Part shown: positions 1 to 7,479 of the stretch, in pieces | Numbering within the stretch: position 1 is the stretch's first letter | Layout of the letters: the number at the start of each line of letters is the position of its first letter | Assembly: GCA_030263555.1 (NCBI GenBank) | Contig: SZPE01000110.1 | Location: forward strand, 1-14,193 | DNA from: CFX2 sp014338005 | GTDB lineage: Bacteria > Chloroflexota > Anaerolineae > Aggregatilineales > Phototrophicaceae | Length of the DNA stretch: 14,193 bases | Direction: 5' to 3' | Program-made: the position numbers and the translations under genes | The notes under the pieces: model-generated | Databases searched by the model: none | Told to the model about the DNA's origin: nothing | Seen by the model: only the letters and a program-made list of their open reading frames with translations

Positions 1-82
1 CCATGACCGGGCGCGTGGTGCTGCCCGGCACCAGTTTTAAGCGGCGGCCTTTGGCGCTGCCTGCAATGACCCGGATGGGCAT
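1..82 (-). CDS. rsmD: 16S rRNA (guanine-966-N2)-methyltransferase RsmD, N-terminal fragment
   Basis: The reverse strand opens at ATG (82-80) and reads 27 codons without a stop before leaving the window. The peptide begins MPIRVIAGSAKGRRLK and continues LVPGSTTRPVM, which is the characteristic RsmD N-terminus: the RVIAGxxKGRxL strand-turn and the TRPxxD region that precedes the SAM-binding Rossmann domain. The family methylates N2 of G966 in 16S rRNA during assembly of the 30S subunit. The start lies two bases after the TGA of the upstream gene (TGA-AA-ATG), with a G6 run (CCGGGGGG) as ribosome binding site, so it is probably translated as the last visible member of the minus-strand operon. 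The methyltransferase core, including the NPPY motif, is outside the window, so the call rests on the N-terminal signature only. Confidence 0.85.
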   Translation of the reverse strand, partial: MPIRVIAGSAKGRRLKLVPGSTTRPVM

Positions 83-84
83 TT

Positions 85-1077
85 TCAACCCCCCGGCTGT
101 TCTACGGCTTCGCGCACCGCCCGAATGTTCGAGAGGGGGGAGGTAATCATGGTTACGCAGCCGGTCGAAAGGATAAAACGCCGCCCGCCGACCTTCTGGA
201 TGGCCGCGCGCGCCTGTTCCCGCACAATATTCGGCGTGCCGTGATGTACGTGCTGCCAGCGGGACAGGCCGCCGCAAACCGCCAGATTAAACAGCGACTT
301 GCCCAGCGCCAGATCGGGTTCGGTTTCCTGGTCGTGCCAGTTGATGGCCTGGACGGGAAGCCCGCTGCACAGCTTAAACATGGGCGAATCGCCGTGCAGG
401 TGCAGCATGTTAAACCACCATTTGCCTGGCAGGGCTTCCAGTATCTTCCGATCATACGGCAGCCCAAAGGTCCGGTATTCATCTTCCGACATCACATCGT
501 AGCTGGCGTGCTGGACAGCGTAAAAGATGCCCGCAATCGGCGTTCGTTTAAGCGCCTCGATGAAACGCAGCGTTGTTTCGGTGATGGTGTTCAGGCCGGT
601 ATGCAGCCGGTCAGGGTGTGTTCGCAGGTGGCGGAGCAGCAGGTCATTTCCGGCAATGTTTTTAGCCTGCGCCAGCGGGCTGAAGACTGTCGCCAGGATG
701 GGCGCGTCGTGGTCTTTTAAACCTTCGCCGACCAGGTTCAGGCAGTCCAACTGTTTGCCCAGGCTGCCGCGCGTCGGGTCGAGCGGGCGCAGTTCAGTCC
801 AGTCCAGCGAGCGCGTCACGGCGCGTTTGACGTAGGCGCGCGTGCCTTCCAGGTTGCCCTGCCATTCGTCCTGGACGCCGTAATCTGCGATCATAAAACT
901 GCTGGCCGGCGTGACTTTGACGAAATCCCAGTCGTAGGTTTTTTGAAATTCCACCACCGAGCGCGCCAGATCGGCGGCGCGCTGGTCGTCCCCCGGCCAG
1001 TGACGCCACAGGGACACCGGCACACGGTCGGTCGGTTCGCCGGCGATGGTTTTAGTCAGGCGGTCGCGTTTGTCCAT
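85..1077 (-). CDS. Uroporphyrinogen decarboxylase (URO-D) superfamily protein, not canonical HemE
   Basis: A 330-residue protein, close to the usual length for the URO-D superfamily. Family features seen: N-terminal RxxxxxxGxxxDRVPV (residues 6-21), DWDFVKVTP (49-57), HLHGD (226-230, at the position of the usual HxCGN/HxHG loop), and a C-terminal GGRRFILSTGC block with C307 followed by TSPLSNIRAV. The HemE signature RQAGRY and its substrate-binding Arg/Asp pair are not recognisable, so it is unlikely to be the haem-pathway decarboxylase. H226, H228 and C307 fall where methyltransferase-type relatives (MtaA-like) hold zinc, so methyl transfer from an unknown substrate is possible but unproven. 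Start ATG lies 7 bases after the stop of the TPR gene and has no strong Shine-Dalgarno sequence, which suggests coupled translation. It sits directly before rsmD. Confidence 0.8.
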   Translation of the reverse strand: MDKRDRLTKTIAGEPTDRVPVSLWRHWPGDDQRAADLARSVVEFQKTYDWDFVKVTPASSFMIADYGVQDEWQGNLEGTRAYVKRAVTRSLDWTELRPLDPTRGSLGKQLDCLNLVGEGLKDHDAPILATVFSPLAQAKNIAGNDLLLRHLRTHPDRLHTGLNTITETTLRFIEALKRTPIAGIFYAVQHASYDVMSEDEYRTFGLPYDRKILEALPGKWWFNMLHLHGDSPMFKLCSGLPVQAINWHDQETEPDLALGKSLFNLAVCGGLSRWQHVHHGTPNIVREQARAAIQKVGGRRFILSTGCVTMITSPLSNIRAVREAVEQPGG

Positions 1078-1084
1078 ATGGCCG

Positions 1085-1441
1085 TTAAGCGCGCGGTTTC
1101 ATGGCATTATTGGTTTCCGCCAGGCGCTGTTTAATCATCCGGTTGAGCATCATAAGGCGGTCGTCTTCCGGCGTATTGGCGACCAGTATTTCGCCAACAT
1201 GCCCTTGATGCCGCGCGGCAGTGCCGGCCTCAACCAGCGCCAGGGCGCGCTCGAAATGTTTAATGGCGGTTTCGTATTTTCCGGCGGCGCGCTGCGCCAA
1301 CCCCATGCCGTAATGCGCGTCAACGTTGTCGGCATCCTGCCGTAGGATACGGTCAAATTCGGCGATGGCCGCGTCTGTTTTGCCCTCGCGCTGGTAGCGC
1401 CAAGCCTGGCCGATTTGAGCGGCAATCGAATCGTTAGACAT
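1085..1441 (-). CDS. Small tetratricopeptide-repeat (TPR) protein
   Basis: A 118-residue soluble protein with no signal peptide or membrane segment. Two adjacent TPR units are visible: about residues 7-40 (AWRYQREGKTDAAIAEFDRIL) and 41-74 (AHYGMGLAQRAAGKYETAIKHFERAL). They show the typical W/Y, G, Y/A and A spacing and are followed by a charged helical tail. TPR pairs bind protein partners, but nothing here names one. The start is supported by GAGGGG about nine bases upstream and by a promoter 36-64 bases upstream that lies between this gene and the end of the membrane-protein gene. It is the first gene of a run with the URO-D-like gene and rsmD. The function is unknown; the fold assignment is firm. 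Confidence 0.8.
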   Translation of the reverse strand: MSNDSIAAQIGQAWRYQREGKTDAAIAEFDRILRQDADNVDAHYGMGLAQRAAGKYETAIKHFERALALVEAGTAARHQGHVGEILVANTPEDDRLMMLNRMIKQRLAETNNAMKPRA

Positions 1442-1476
1442 GGTGAAATTCCCCTCAAGAAGCGAAGATTTGCAAT

Positions 1477-1505
1477 ATTGTACTGGCGCAGCGTTATAAA
1501 GACAA
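1477..1505 (-). promoter_or_regulatory. Sigma70-like promoter for the TPR/URO-D/rsmD run
   Basis: On the minus strand, TTGTCT (1505-1500) is separated by exactly 17 bases from TACAAT (1482-1477). The -10 matches 5/6 of TATAAT and the -35 matches 4/6 of TTGACA. The predicted transcript would start near 1470, leaving a leader of about 30 bases that carries the GAGGGG ribosome binding site. It sits in the only gap of the minus-strand block. No transcript evidence is available from sequence alone. Confidence 0.5.
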
Positions 1506-1511
1506 GCAATC

Positions 1512-3797
1512 TCAGCCCCGAACCATGATCGGCAGCGGCAGCGACAGCACCGGCCCCAGAATGCGTCCGGCAGGGTCGAAAAAGTTCAGCCGGTTCTGCG
1601 GGCGGCAGTCCGGGGAGCAGTCATAGACTTCGAGGACAATCCGGTAATCGCCAAAGGGCATGGCGGGGTCGAGCGCCAGGTGGTAATGGTCGGATGCGTA
1701 ACGGCTGGTATTCCAGCGCCGGGTTGGGTAGCTGCCGGGGTAATGAAGCGGGACTTCGTTCCAGCGCGTGCCGTCGCTGGTGTTCAGCAAATAGAGTAAA
1801 ACGGAGTAGTTTTTTGGCAAAAAACGCTGTGCTGCCCAGTACAGTGTAAGGTCGAGCGAATCGCCGGGATGAACCACCGCCTGCTGAACCCGGTAGGACA
1901 GCAGGCTTAATCCGCCGTCGGTGCGAATCGAGGCGGGAATCGCGCCGTCCATGCCGTGTCCGGGCTGTAAACGAAGCGGCAGGAGGGGATCGGGCAGGGC
2001 GGCCAGTGGGGTAATGATGATAAAACAGCTAAAAACCAGCGCCAGCAGGCGCGCCTCCGGGCGTGAGAGCTGCTCCATATCGTCGTAAGTGATTTTATGA
2101 CGGCGGAAACGCCCCCAGGTTATGATGAGCGTGATTGCCAGGGCGGCCCAGGTGATAACCCAGGCGGTTTCGCGCTCCGGCGTGCTGCCGAATGCGACCA
2201 CCAGCTGGCCTTCGCGGACGGGCGGGATGGAAACGTTCAGCAGGCCGGTGTCCGAGGCCGGCCACACCGAAACAGGCCGCCCGTTGAGTGTGGCCTGCCA
2301 GCCGGGAAAATAGGCGGTGAGGACATTAAGCGTGACCGGCCCGCTCGCGCTGACCTGAAAGCGGTCGCTGTGGGTGTGGTGTTCCAGGATGCCGACTCGC
2401 ACCTGGGCATCGGAGGTTGAGGCGAGGGCGATTTTGTTCATCGCGCCGGATAAATAACCTTCGATGAGCGAACGATTGGGCTGAAGCGAGGCCGAAATGG
2501 TAGCCGGAACGGGCAGGTGCGCCGGTAAAACCGGGATTCCATAACCCAACTGTTCGTATTGAATCTGCGTTGGCGCGTCGGCGCTGCCGAATGGCTCGTT
2601 GGTGTAGGGCAGCAGCCAGACCGGAGCGGCCAGAATCCAGGCGGCGATCAGCAGAATGGGCAGCAGCAGCCGCCGGCGGCGCGGTGGCAGTTCGTCGCGC
2701 AGGCGCAGCGCGGCGCTGCCGCCGATAGACAGGCAGAGCGTGATCGGGCCAAGCAGGCTGATTTCGGGCGGGAAAAGCGCCAGCGCCGCCAGGATGAGAG
2801 CGGCCCCGGCGGCTAAAAAGGCGGCCTGGAAAGCCAGCTTATAACGAACAGCCGCCGCCGCGCCCGGCAGCATCAGCAGCACCAGCGGCAGCCCCAGCCG
2901 GAGCTGCGGCAGCGGGGTCATCTCGTTGGGGTCAATCTGCGACGCCGGGGCGAGCAGTTCCGGCAGCGTCAGTCGGTACGCCGCCGGCAGGCGCGGCGGC
3001 TGCCAGGAGACGGCGTTTTGTTCCAGCAGCGCCGGCAGCCAGTAACAGGCTGCCATACCCACACCGAGGACGATGGACGCGAATATCCGAAAAACTGCTT
3101 TTTTACGCCCGCTGGGCAGCAGCGCCAGCGTCAGCAGCGCGCCGGCCAGACCGATACGAACATCGGTCAGGAATAAACCGGCGGCGGCCAGGGCAGCGAA
3201 CAGCATATCGGCGGGATGATCGCGCAGCAGCAGGCGATCCGCGCTCCACAGCAAAATCGTCAGCAGCGCCATGCCGGCCACTGCCGGTAAATCGCCCAGA
3301 ATGTGCGGCGCGGTGAGCATGAGGTAGGGGCTGTACAGGTACAGAAAAGCGGCTAGCATGCCGGCTGAAGCGCCGGCCCGCCGGGCGACCAGCACATAGG
3401 CGGTCGAGCCGGCCAGGCAGAACGACAGGATATAAACCAGGCGCACGGCCAGCGCCGCGTCGTCGGTGAAAAGCACCTGAAGCAGCGCCGCCGTGTAAGC
3501 CGCCCCTGGGGGGTAAAAATTAGGGATGGGCGCGCCATAACCGCCGAATACGTTGGGTGACCAGCGGGGATAAAGCTGGCCTTCGCGGAAGGCAGCGGCG
3601 AAGTCGGCGGTGGCATAGACGTAGTTTTCGCTGGCGTTGGTGTGCGGCAGCGTCGGCTGGGCAATAAACGACCAGCCGGCCAGCAGGCTGATGGCAATCA
3701 CCAGCAGCAGCCCCCAGTCCACGTCGCGCCGCGCCAGCCGCATCCAGTCCGGCAGGTCTTTGGGTGTGATTTCGGTGGCGCTTATCATACCGTTCAT
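1512..3797 (-). CDS. Polytopic membrane protein, GT-C/YfhO-like, with C-terminal beta-domain
   Basis: A 761-residue integral membrane protein. A short cytoplasmic N-terminus is followed by a first membrane helix (about 29-46) and a large outer loop, residues 58-97, with ENYVYATADF, PRWSPNVFGGYG and NFYPPGA. This loop is typical of YfhO and related GT-C-fold proteins (6-pyruvoyl-tetrahydropterin-synthase-related membrane domain). About ten further hydrophobic helices follow to residue 398, then a beta-rich section with AYFPGWQATLNGRPV (495-509) as in YfhO C-domains. A helix at 545-561, another at 583-601, and a final beta-sandwich of about 150 residues complete it. Such proteins are thought to move sugars from lipid carriers onto envelope glycans; the substrate here is unknown. 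The first ATG (3797) has no Shine-Dalgarno sequence; the second in-frame ATG (3788, Met4) is an equally good start. It is divergent from the GNAT genes. Confidence 0.75.
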   Translation of the reverse strand: MNGMISATEITPKDLPDWMRLARRDVDWGLLLVIAISLLAGWSFIAQPTLPHTNASENYVYATADFAAAFREGQLYPRWSPNVFGGYGAPIPNFYPPGAAYTAALLQVLFTDDAALAVRLVYILSFCLAGSTAYVLVARRAGASAGMLAAFLYLYSPYLMLTAPHILGDLPAVAGMALLTILLWSADRLLLRDHPADMLFAALAAAGLFLTDVRIGLAGALLTLALLPSGRKKAVFRIFASIVLGVGMAACYWLPALLEQNAVSWQPPRLPAAYRLTLPELLAPASQIDPNEMTPLPQLRLGLPLVLLMLPGAAAAVRYKLAFQAAFLAAGAALILAALALFPPEISLLGPITLCLSIGGSAALRLRDELPPRRRRLLLPILLIAAWILAAPVWLLPYTNEPFGSADAPTQIQYEQLGYGIPVLPAHLPVPATISASLQPNRSLIEGYLSGAMNKIALASTSDAQVRVGILEHHTHSDRFQVSASGPVTLNVLTAYFPGWQATLNGRPVSVWPASDTGLLNVSIPPVREGQLVVAFGSTPERETAWVITWAALAITLIITWGRFRRHKITYDDMEQLSRPEARLLALVFSCFIIITPLAALPDPLLPLRLQPGHGMDGAIPASIRTDGGLSLLSYRVQQAVVHPGDSLDLTLYWAAQRFLPKNYSVLLYLLNTSDGTRWNEVPLHYPGSYPTRRWNTSRYASDHYHLALDPAMPFGDYRIVLEVYDCSPDCRPQNRLNFFDPAGRILGPVLSLPLPIMVRG

Positions 3798-3811
3798 TGT
3801 AGCGCAGTTGC

Positions 3812-3840
3812 TTGCTTTGCGTGCTTCTCGGTGCTATTCT
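3812..3840 (+). promoter_or_regulatory. Candidate sigma70-like promoter for the GNAT/AlaX operon
   Basis: TTGCTT (3812-3817) and TATTCT (3835-3840) are separated by 17 bases. Transcription would begin near 3847, about 20 bases before the ATG chosen for the first GNAT gene. It lies in the 70-base gap between divergent genes. Both hexamers are imperfect (TTGCTT 3/6, TATTCT 4/6), so this is a suggestion only. Confidence 0.35.
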
Positions 3841-3867
3841 CTCGGAGCGGTGGTGATACAGGCTGTT

Positions 3868-4338
3868 ATGCACGATATAACGATTCGCCGGGCAGAGCAA
3901 ACCGACATACCCGAACTTTCCCGATTGTGGCTCGAAAAAATGACCCTCCAGCAGCAGTTTGACCGTCGTTTTTTGCTGGCGGTTGAGGGGCGCGCGGCCT
4001 GGGAGCGCCGCCTGCGGGAATGGCTGGCCGACCCTGCCTGCGCGGTGCTGGTCGGGGCGGCGGGCGAAACGCTGTCCGGGTACATTATCGGCTGGGTGCA
4101 GGATGCTCCGCCTGGCCTCGTGCCGGCGCGTATCGGCGCGGTGACAGACCTGGCGCTGGACGCGCATCGTTACCAGGGCGGGGCCGGGCGGGCGCTGGTG
4201 AAGGCGCTGCGCGTCTGGCTGTCGGAACAGGGGATCAAACATCTGATCGTTTACGTGCCGTTTCGCGGCGCGGTTGAACAGGCTTTCTGGCGCTCGATGG
4301 GCGCGACCGAATGGGTGGACGTGATGTGGTTGACGTGA
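3868..4338 (+). CDS. GNAT-family N-acetyltransferase
   Basis: A 156-residue GNAT-fold protein from ATG 3868 that uses acetyl-CoA to acetylate an unidentified amine. Seen: the N-terminal IxIRRAEQTDIPELSRLW strand-helix start, the central GYIIGW strand (71-76), motif A with AVTDLALDAHRYQGGAGRALV (91-111, acetyl-CoA pyrophosphate loop QGGAGR), and the C-terminal EQAFWRSMGATEW (137-149) motif B region. The frame is open far upstream, but those codons lie across the divergent gene and are not family-like. ATG 3868 fits the conserved N-terminus and follows an AGG and a candidate promoter; GTG at 3850 or 3853 are alternatives. Its stop overlaps the next gene (GTGA). Substrate cannot be told from sequence. 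Confidence 0.85.
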   Translation: MHDITIRRAEQTDIPELSRLWLEKMTLQQQFDRRFLLAVEGRAAWERRLREWLADPACAVLVGAAGETLSGYIIGWVQDAPPGLVPARIGAVTDLALDAHRYQGGAGRALVKALRVWLSEQGIKHLIVYVPFRGAVEQAFWRSMGATEWVDVMWLT

Positions 4339-4826
4339 ATATCCGGCCTGCGGCTGCGTCCGATGCCGACGCCATCGCCGGCCTGTGGCAGGCGCTGGTG
4401 GATTTTCATCATACACTGGATGAGGATTTGCCGGGCGCGGCCTTTAACGGCGCACAACGTTACGCGCGCCGTCTGGTGCAGCGCCTGGACGACCCGTTTA
4501 CGCGGGCGCTGGTGGCGGAGCGTGAAGGGCGCGTGATCGGATACGTGCTGGGCATGGTGATTGATCTTGTCCCGGACGTTTTTGACCAGGAGCCGGCGGG
4601 TTTCCTGGCCGATATTTATGTTCACCCGGATTTCCGGCGCGTGGGCATCGGGCGGGCGCTGGTGACGGCCTGGCTGGACTGGCTGCGCGGGCAGCGGGTT
4701 CGATACTTTGACTGGCACGTGGCGGCCAAAAACCAGGAAGCTCTGGCCTTCTGGCGCACGATGGGCGGGCGCAACGTGATGATTCGGATGCGCGCGGATT
4801 TATCCCCGAAGGATGACGAACCATGA
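4335..4826 (+). CDS. GNAT-family N-acetyltransferase (tandem copy)
   Basis: A 163-residue GNAT protein when started at GTG 4335. That start gives the family-typical NIRPAAASDADAIAGLW opening and a four-base GTGA overlap with the upstream stop, a common translational-coupling arrangement. An ATG at 4311 would add eight residues and overlap the previous gene by 28 bases. Motif A is IYVHPDFRRVGIGRALV (94-110) with the RRVGIGR acetyl-CoA loop; motif B is NQEALAFWRTMGG (133-145). It shares the same layout as the preceding GNAT and ends with an ATGA overlap into the AlaX gene, so the three are probably translated as a unit. Substrate unknown; a link to tRNA or ribosomal-protein modification is possible from context but not shown. 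Confidence 0.85.
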   Translation: MNIRPAAASDADAIAGLWQALVDFHHTLDEDLPGAAFNGAQRYARRLVQRLDDPFTRALVAEREGRVIGYVLGMVIDLVPDVFDQEPAGFLADIYVHPDFRRVGIGRALVTAWLDWLRGQRVRYFDWHVAAKNQEALAFWRTMGGRNVMIRMRADLSPKDDEP

Positions 4827-5539
4827 CCGAACTGCTCTACCAGACCGACAGTTACATACGGGAATTTTCGGCGCGGATAACCGGCGTGGATGCCGAGCAG
4901 GGCGGGGTTTATCTCGACCGGACGGCATTTTACCCCGGCGGGGGCGGCCAGCCCAACGACGCCGGCTGGTTGACGGTTGGTGAGCAGCGTTATGTCGTGA
5001 CGAAAGTGGTCAAAGGCGGCCTGCACATCCTGGATGGGAATGGGCTTCCCATCATCGGCGAAACCGCGCAGGGTGTGCTGGATTGGGAGCGGCGCTACCG
5101 GCTGATGCGGACGCATACGGCCATGCATATCCTGTGCGGGGTCGTCTGGCGCGACTACGGCGCGAGTGTGACGGGCGGCAACATGGAGCCGCTGCAAGGC
5201 CGGATGGACTTTGAGTTCGAGCGGCTGCAAAAAGACCTGGTGAGCGAAATCGAAGCCAGCATCAACGCCGAAGTCGAGGCGGCGCGCGACGTGCGGGTGA
5301 AAATCCTGCCCCGTGAGGAAGCGTTTTTGATCCCGGATTTAATCCGCACCAAAATCAACCTGCTGCCAGAAGGCATCCAGGAAGTCCGCACCGTCGAAAT
5401 CATCGGCCTGGACTTGCAGGCCGACGGCGGCACGCATGTCGCCAACACGCGGGAAGTGGGGCGGATTCGCATCGCCGATTATAAAAGCAAGGGCGGCATC
5501 AACAAACGCATTTATGTTGAACTTGAACCGGAACTGTGA
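4823..5539 (+). CDS. alaX: AlaX-type alanyl-tRNA editing protein
   Basis: A 238-residue stand-alone homologue of the AlaRS editing domain, in the AlaX-M size class. The family hydrolyses mischarged Ser- (or Gly-) tRNA(Ala) in the cytoplasm. Seen: the N-terminal half with the glycine-rich AFYPGGGGQPNDAG (35-48), which AlaX-M shares with AlaRS; the zinc/catalytic HxxxH as RTHTAMHIL (H98, H102); and the second metal motif as LQADGGTHVANTREVG (198-213) with H205. The usual Cys of CGGTH is Asp201 here. The C-terminal SKGGINKRIYVEL matches the family end. The start overlaps the previous stop (ATGA), with AAGGA (4809-4813) as ribosome binding site. Grouping with GNAT genes and, further down, ileS suggests a translation-fidelity neighbourhood. 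Confidence 0.9.
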   Translation: MTELLYQTDSYIREFSARITGVDAEQGGVYLDRTAFYPGGGGQPNDAGWLTVGEQRYVVTKVVKGGLHILDGNGLPIIGETAQGVLDWERRYRLMRTHTAMHILCGVVWRDYGASVTGGNMEPLQGRMDFEFERLQKDLVSEIEASINAEVEAARDVRVKILPREEAFLIPDLIRTKINLLPEGIQEVRTVEIIGLDLQADGGTHVANTREVGRIRIADYKSKGGINKRIYVELEPEL

Positions 5540-5575
5540 ATTAAAAAGCCGGTTAACCCGGCGCGAAAAATAGTG

Positions 5576-6583
5576 ATGATCGGCAGAACGATACAGCGGA
5601 TACAGATTTTTCTCGGCCCGGCGCGGGCGCGGGTTTTCGTTTTGTGGTTCGCGCTCACCGGCCTCGCCAGTTTAATCCTCAACGCTTTCGTCAACCAGTA
5701 CGAGTGGGTGCGCGCCGTTCAATCGCTGCTGGTGATCGTTTTTCTGGTGGGGGCGGCTGTCATCGCCGGCGGGCGGCTGTCGCCGGACGAGCGCGGGCGC
5801 TGGCTGGCGATCCTCGTCCCGGCGCTGATCGCCATTTTTATCGCGCTGGTGATTGCCCCGCAGTTCGGCGCGGCGCTGCTGGGCGGGGCGCTTGGCTGGA
5901 TTGTGGCCGGGCTGCTGCTCACCCGCAGCCGGATGCCGATGGCCTACCGCGAGGCCGTGCGCCATCTGCGGAAAAACGAGTACGAACAGGCCGTCAGGGT
6001 GATGGATCGTGTTATCAAGGACGAACCGGGACGCCCCGAACATTACCGTTTTCGGGCGGAAGTGCTGCGCGTGTGGGGCAAGCTCGACCGTGCCGCGCGC
6101 GATTATCGTAAGATGACGGAGCTGGCCCCAGATTCGGCGGTGGCTTTTAATGGGCTGTCGGAAGTGTACATGCAGGCCGGCAAATATGACGAGGCGCTGG
6201 AGGCGGCGCGCAGGGCAAACGCGCTGTCGCCGGAGGACTGGGTGACATATTACAACCTGGGTATGATCGAAGACCGGCTGAAGCAGTCGAGCGCCGTCAT
6301 CGAGCATCTGCAAAAAGCCCTGGCGCTGCGGGTTAAGGAGAAGCGCCATCAAGCCCTGGTTCATTTTTATCTGGCGCGCGCTTACAGCCGCTCCGGCGAC
6401 TCGGCGGCGGCGCAGGAACAGGCGCGCGCGCTCAAAAAACTGGCGGTCGGCCTGGAAGAATGGCAGACCATCCTGGACAGCAGCCAGGCGGATACGCTGC
6501 GCGCCGTCCTGGGTGATGACGTGCGGCTGGCGCTGGCGCTGGCAGCGGGCGAAATCGAACCGGATGTGCTGGGGCAGAACTGA
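5576..6583 (+). CDS. Membrane-anchored TPR protein 1
   Basis: A 335-residue protein with four predicted membrane helices (about 20-38, 48-66, 77-95, 97-116) followed by a cytoplasmic or outer TPR array. The TPR units lie at roughly 121-152, 155-187, 189-221, 223-256 and 262-292; clear units include AGKYDEALEAARRANALSPED. After the array comes a tail (294-317) with EEW and DDVR that aligns without gaps to the tails of the next two proteins. GTG at 5573 is an alternative start; neither has a clear Shine-Dalgarno sequence. It lies 36 bases after alaX and three bases before the next gene. TPR arrays bind proteins; the partner is unknown. The gene is not recognised as a named family, but fold and topology are well supported. 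Confidence 0.8.
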   Translation: MIGRTIQRIQIFLGPARARVFVLWFALTGLASLILNAFVNQYEWVRAVQSLLVIVFLVGAAVIAGGRLSPDERGRWLAILVPALIAIFIALVIAPQFGAALLGGALGWIVAGLLLTRSRMPMAYREAVRHLRKNEYEQAVRVMDRVIKDEPGRPEHYRFRAEVLRVWGKLDRAARDYRKMTELAPDSAVAFNGLSEVYMQAGKYDEALEAARRANALSPEDWVTYYNLGMIEDRLKQSSAVIEHLQKALALRVKEKRHQALVHFYLARAYSRSGDSAAAQEQARALKKLAVGLEEWQTILDSSQADTLRAVLGDDVRLALALAAGEIEPDVLGQN

Positions 6584-6586
6584 AAG

Positions 6587-7462
6587 ATGATGCGCCGCCT
6601 TTTTCGACCTTTTTTGCTGTTTATAACGCTGCTGCTGGCTTTTGGGGGGGGGATTTTGTTCGCCGGCGGGCTGGCGGTGGCGTTTTTTTCGGAGCGGGGC
6701 GCGGACTCTGAAGGACTGACGCCGCCGGTTCAGGTGGCGCTTGTGGGGCTGTGCCTGTCCGTCGTGATGGTGGCGCTGTGGTTTGTCGGCGTCGGCTGGC
6801 TGCTGGCGCGCCAGTCGCGCCGTCAGGGTTCGGGTTATGGGGACGCTTACCGTTTGATTGAGGCTTTTCGTTTTGGCGAAGCGATTCCTTTGCTGGAGCG
6901 TTCGATCAAAGAAGGCAAAGAAACGTCTGAGGTGTTGATGCTGCTGACCAGCGCCTACGCTTATGCCGGGCAGTTGGGCAAGGCGCAGGCCACCGCCGAC
7001 CGCGCTGTGCGGCTTTTTCCCGAAGACCCTGGCTCGTACATCACGCTGGCGAACGGCTACCGGATGCAGGCCATGTACGAAGAAGCCGGCAAGGCGCTGA
7101 TGAAGGCGGCGGAACTGGAACCCGATCAACCGGTGATCTGGGCGGAAATCGGATTTGTGCAGCATTTTGCAGGAGATGACGAACGCGCTGCCGAATCGTT
7201 CAAACGGGCGGCGCTGTACGCGATGCCGGCCATGTATGGGGTGCGCGTTTATTACCATCTGGCGCAGTTTTATCAAAAATCCGGGGACGCCGAGCAGGCC
7301 GTTAAAGCGGCAGCCCGGATGATGAGCGCCCGCGATGGCCTGGACGCCTGGAAATCCAGCCTGGGCGCGCTGGAAGGCACGGCCTACGGCCAGGCGCTGC
7401 GGTACGAAGTGAACGCCATCCAGCAGGCGTTAACAGAAGCCGACTCGGCCAACCTGGGTTGA
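6587..7462 (+). CDS. Membrane-anchored TPR protein 2
   Basis: A 291-residue protein with two membrane helices (about 7-34 and 48-74), separated by a short acidic loop, then five TPR-like units (about 84-112, 114-146, 148-180, 182-215, 219-250). Good examples are AYAYAGQLGKAQATADRAVRLFPED and VQHFAGDDERAAESFKRAA. The tail (residues 253-276) has DAW and TAYGQxL and aligns with those of its neighbours. The start is one of two adjacent ATGs (6587, 6590), three bases after the previous stop; MRRLFRPF gives a positive N-terminus. Its TGA overlaps a possible TTG start of the next frame. Together with its neighbours it looks like a tandemly duplicated family; the role is unknown. Confidence 0.8.
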   Translation: MMRRLFRPFLLFITLLLAFGGGILFAGGLAVAFFSERGADSEGLTPPVQVALVGLCLSVVMVALWFVGVGWLLARQSRRQGSGYGDAYRLIEAFRFGEAIPLLERSIKEGKETSEVLMLLTSAYAYAGQLGKAQATADRAVRLFPEDPGSYITLANGYRMQAMYEEAGKALMKAAELEPDQPVIWAEIGFVQHFAGDDERAAESFKRAALYAMPAMYGVRVYYHLAQFYQKSGDAEQAVKAAARMMSARDGLDAWKSSLGALEGTAYGQALRYEVNAIQQALTEADSANLG

Positions 7463-7479
7463 GCGGTACAGGCGATGTG

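Noticed and set aside
241..720. Plus-strand open frame opposite the URO-D-like gene
   Set aside because: The URO-D superfamily motifs run along the minus strand over the whole stretch, and the plus frame shows no domain signature or ribosome binding site.
3520..4416. Minus-strand open frame across the divergent promoter region
   Set aside because: It crosses both the start of the membrane protein and the GNAT gene, has low-complexity Arg/His/Pro composition, and conflicts with two supported genes.
5540..5565. Small hairpin GCCGG-TTAAC-CCGGC between alaX and TPR1
   Set aside because: Only a 5-bp stem, followed on the plus strand by A-rich rather than T-rich sequence. It would look terminator-like only on the minus strand, where no gene needs one.
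5672..7276. Long minus-strand open frame (534 codons) opposite TPR1 and TPR2
   Set aside because: It is rich in His/Arg/Gln with no domain pattern and mirrors the GC-rich codons of two well-supported plus-strand genes.
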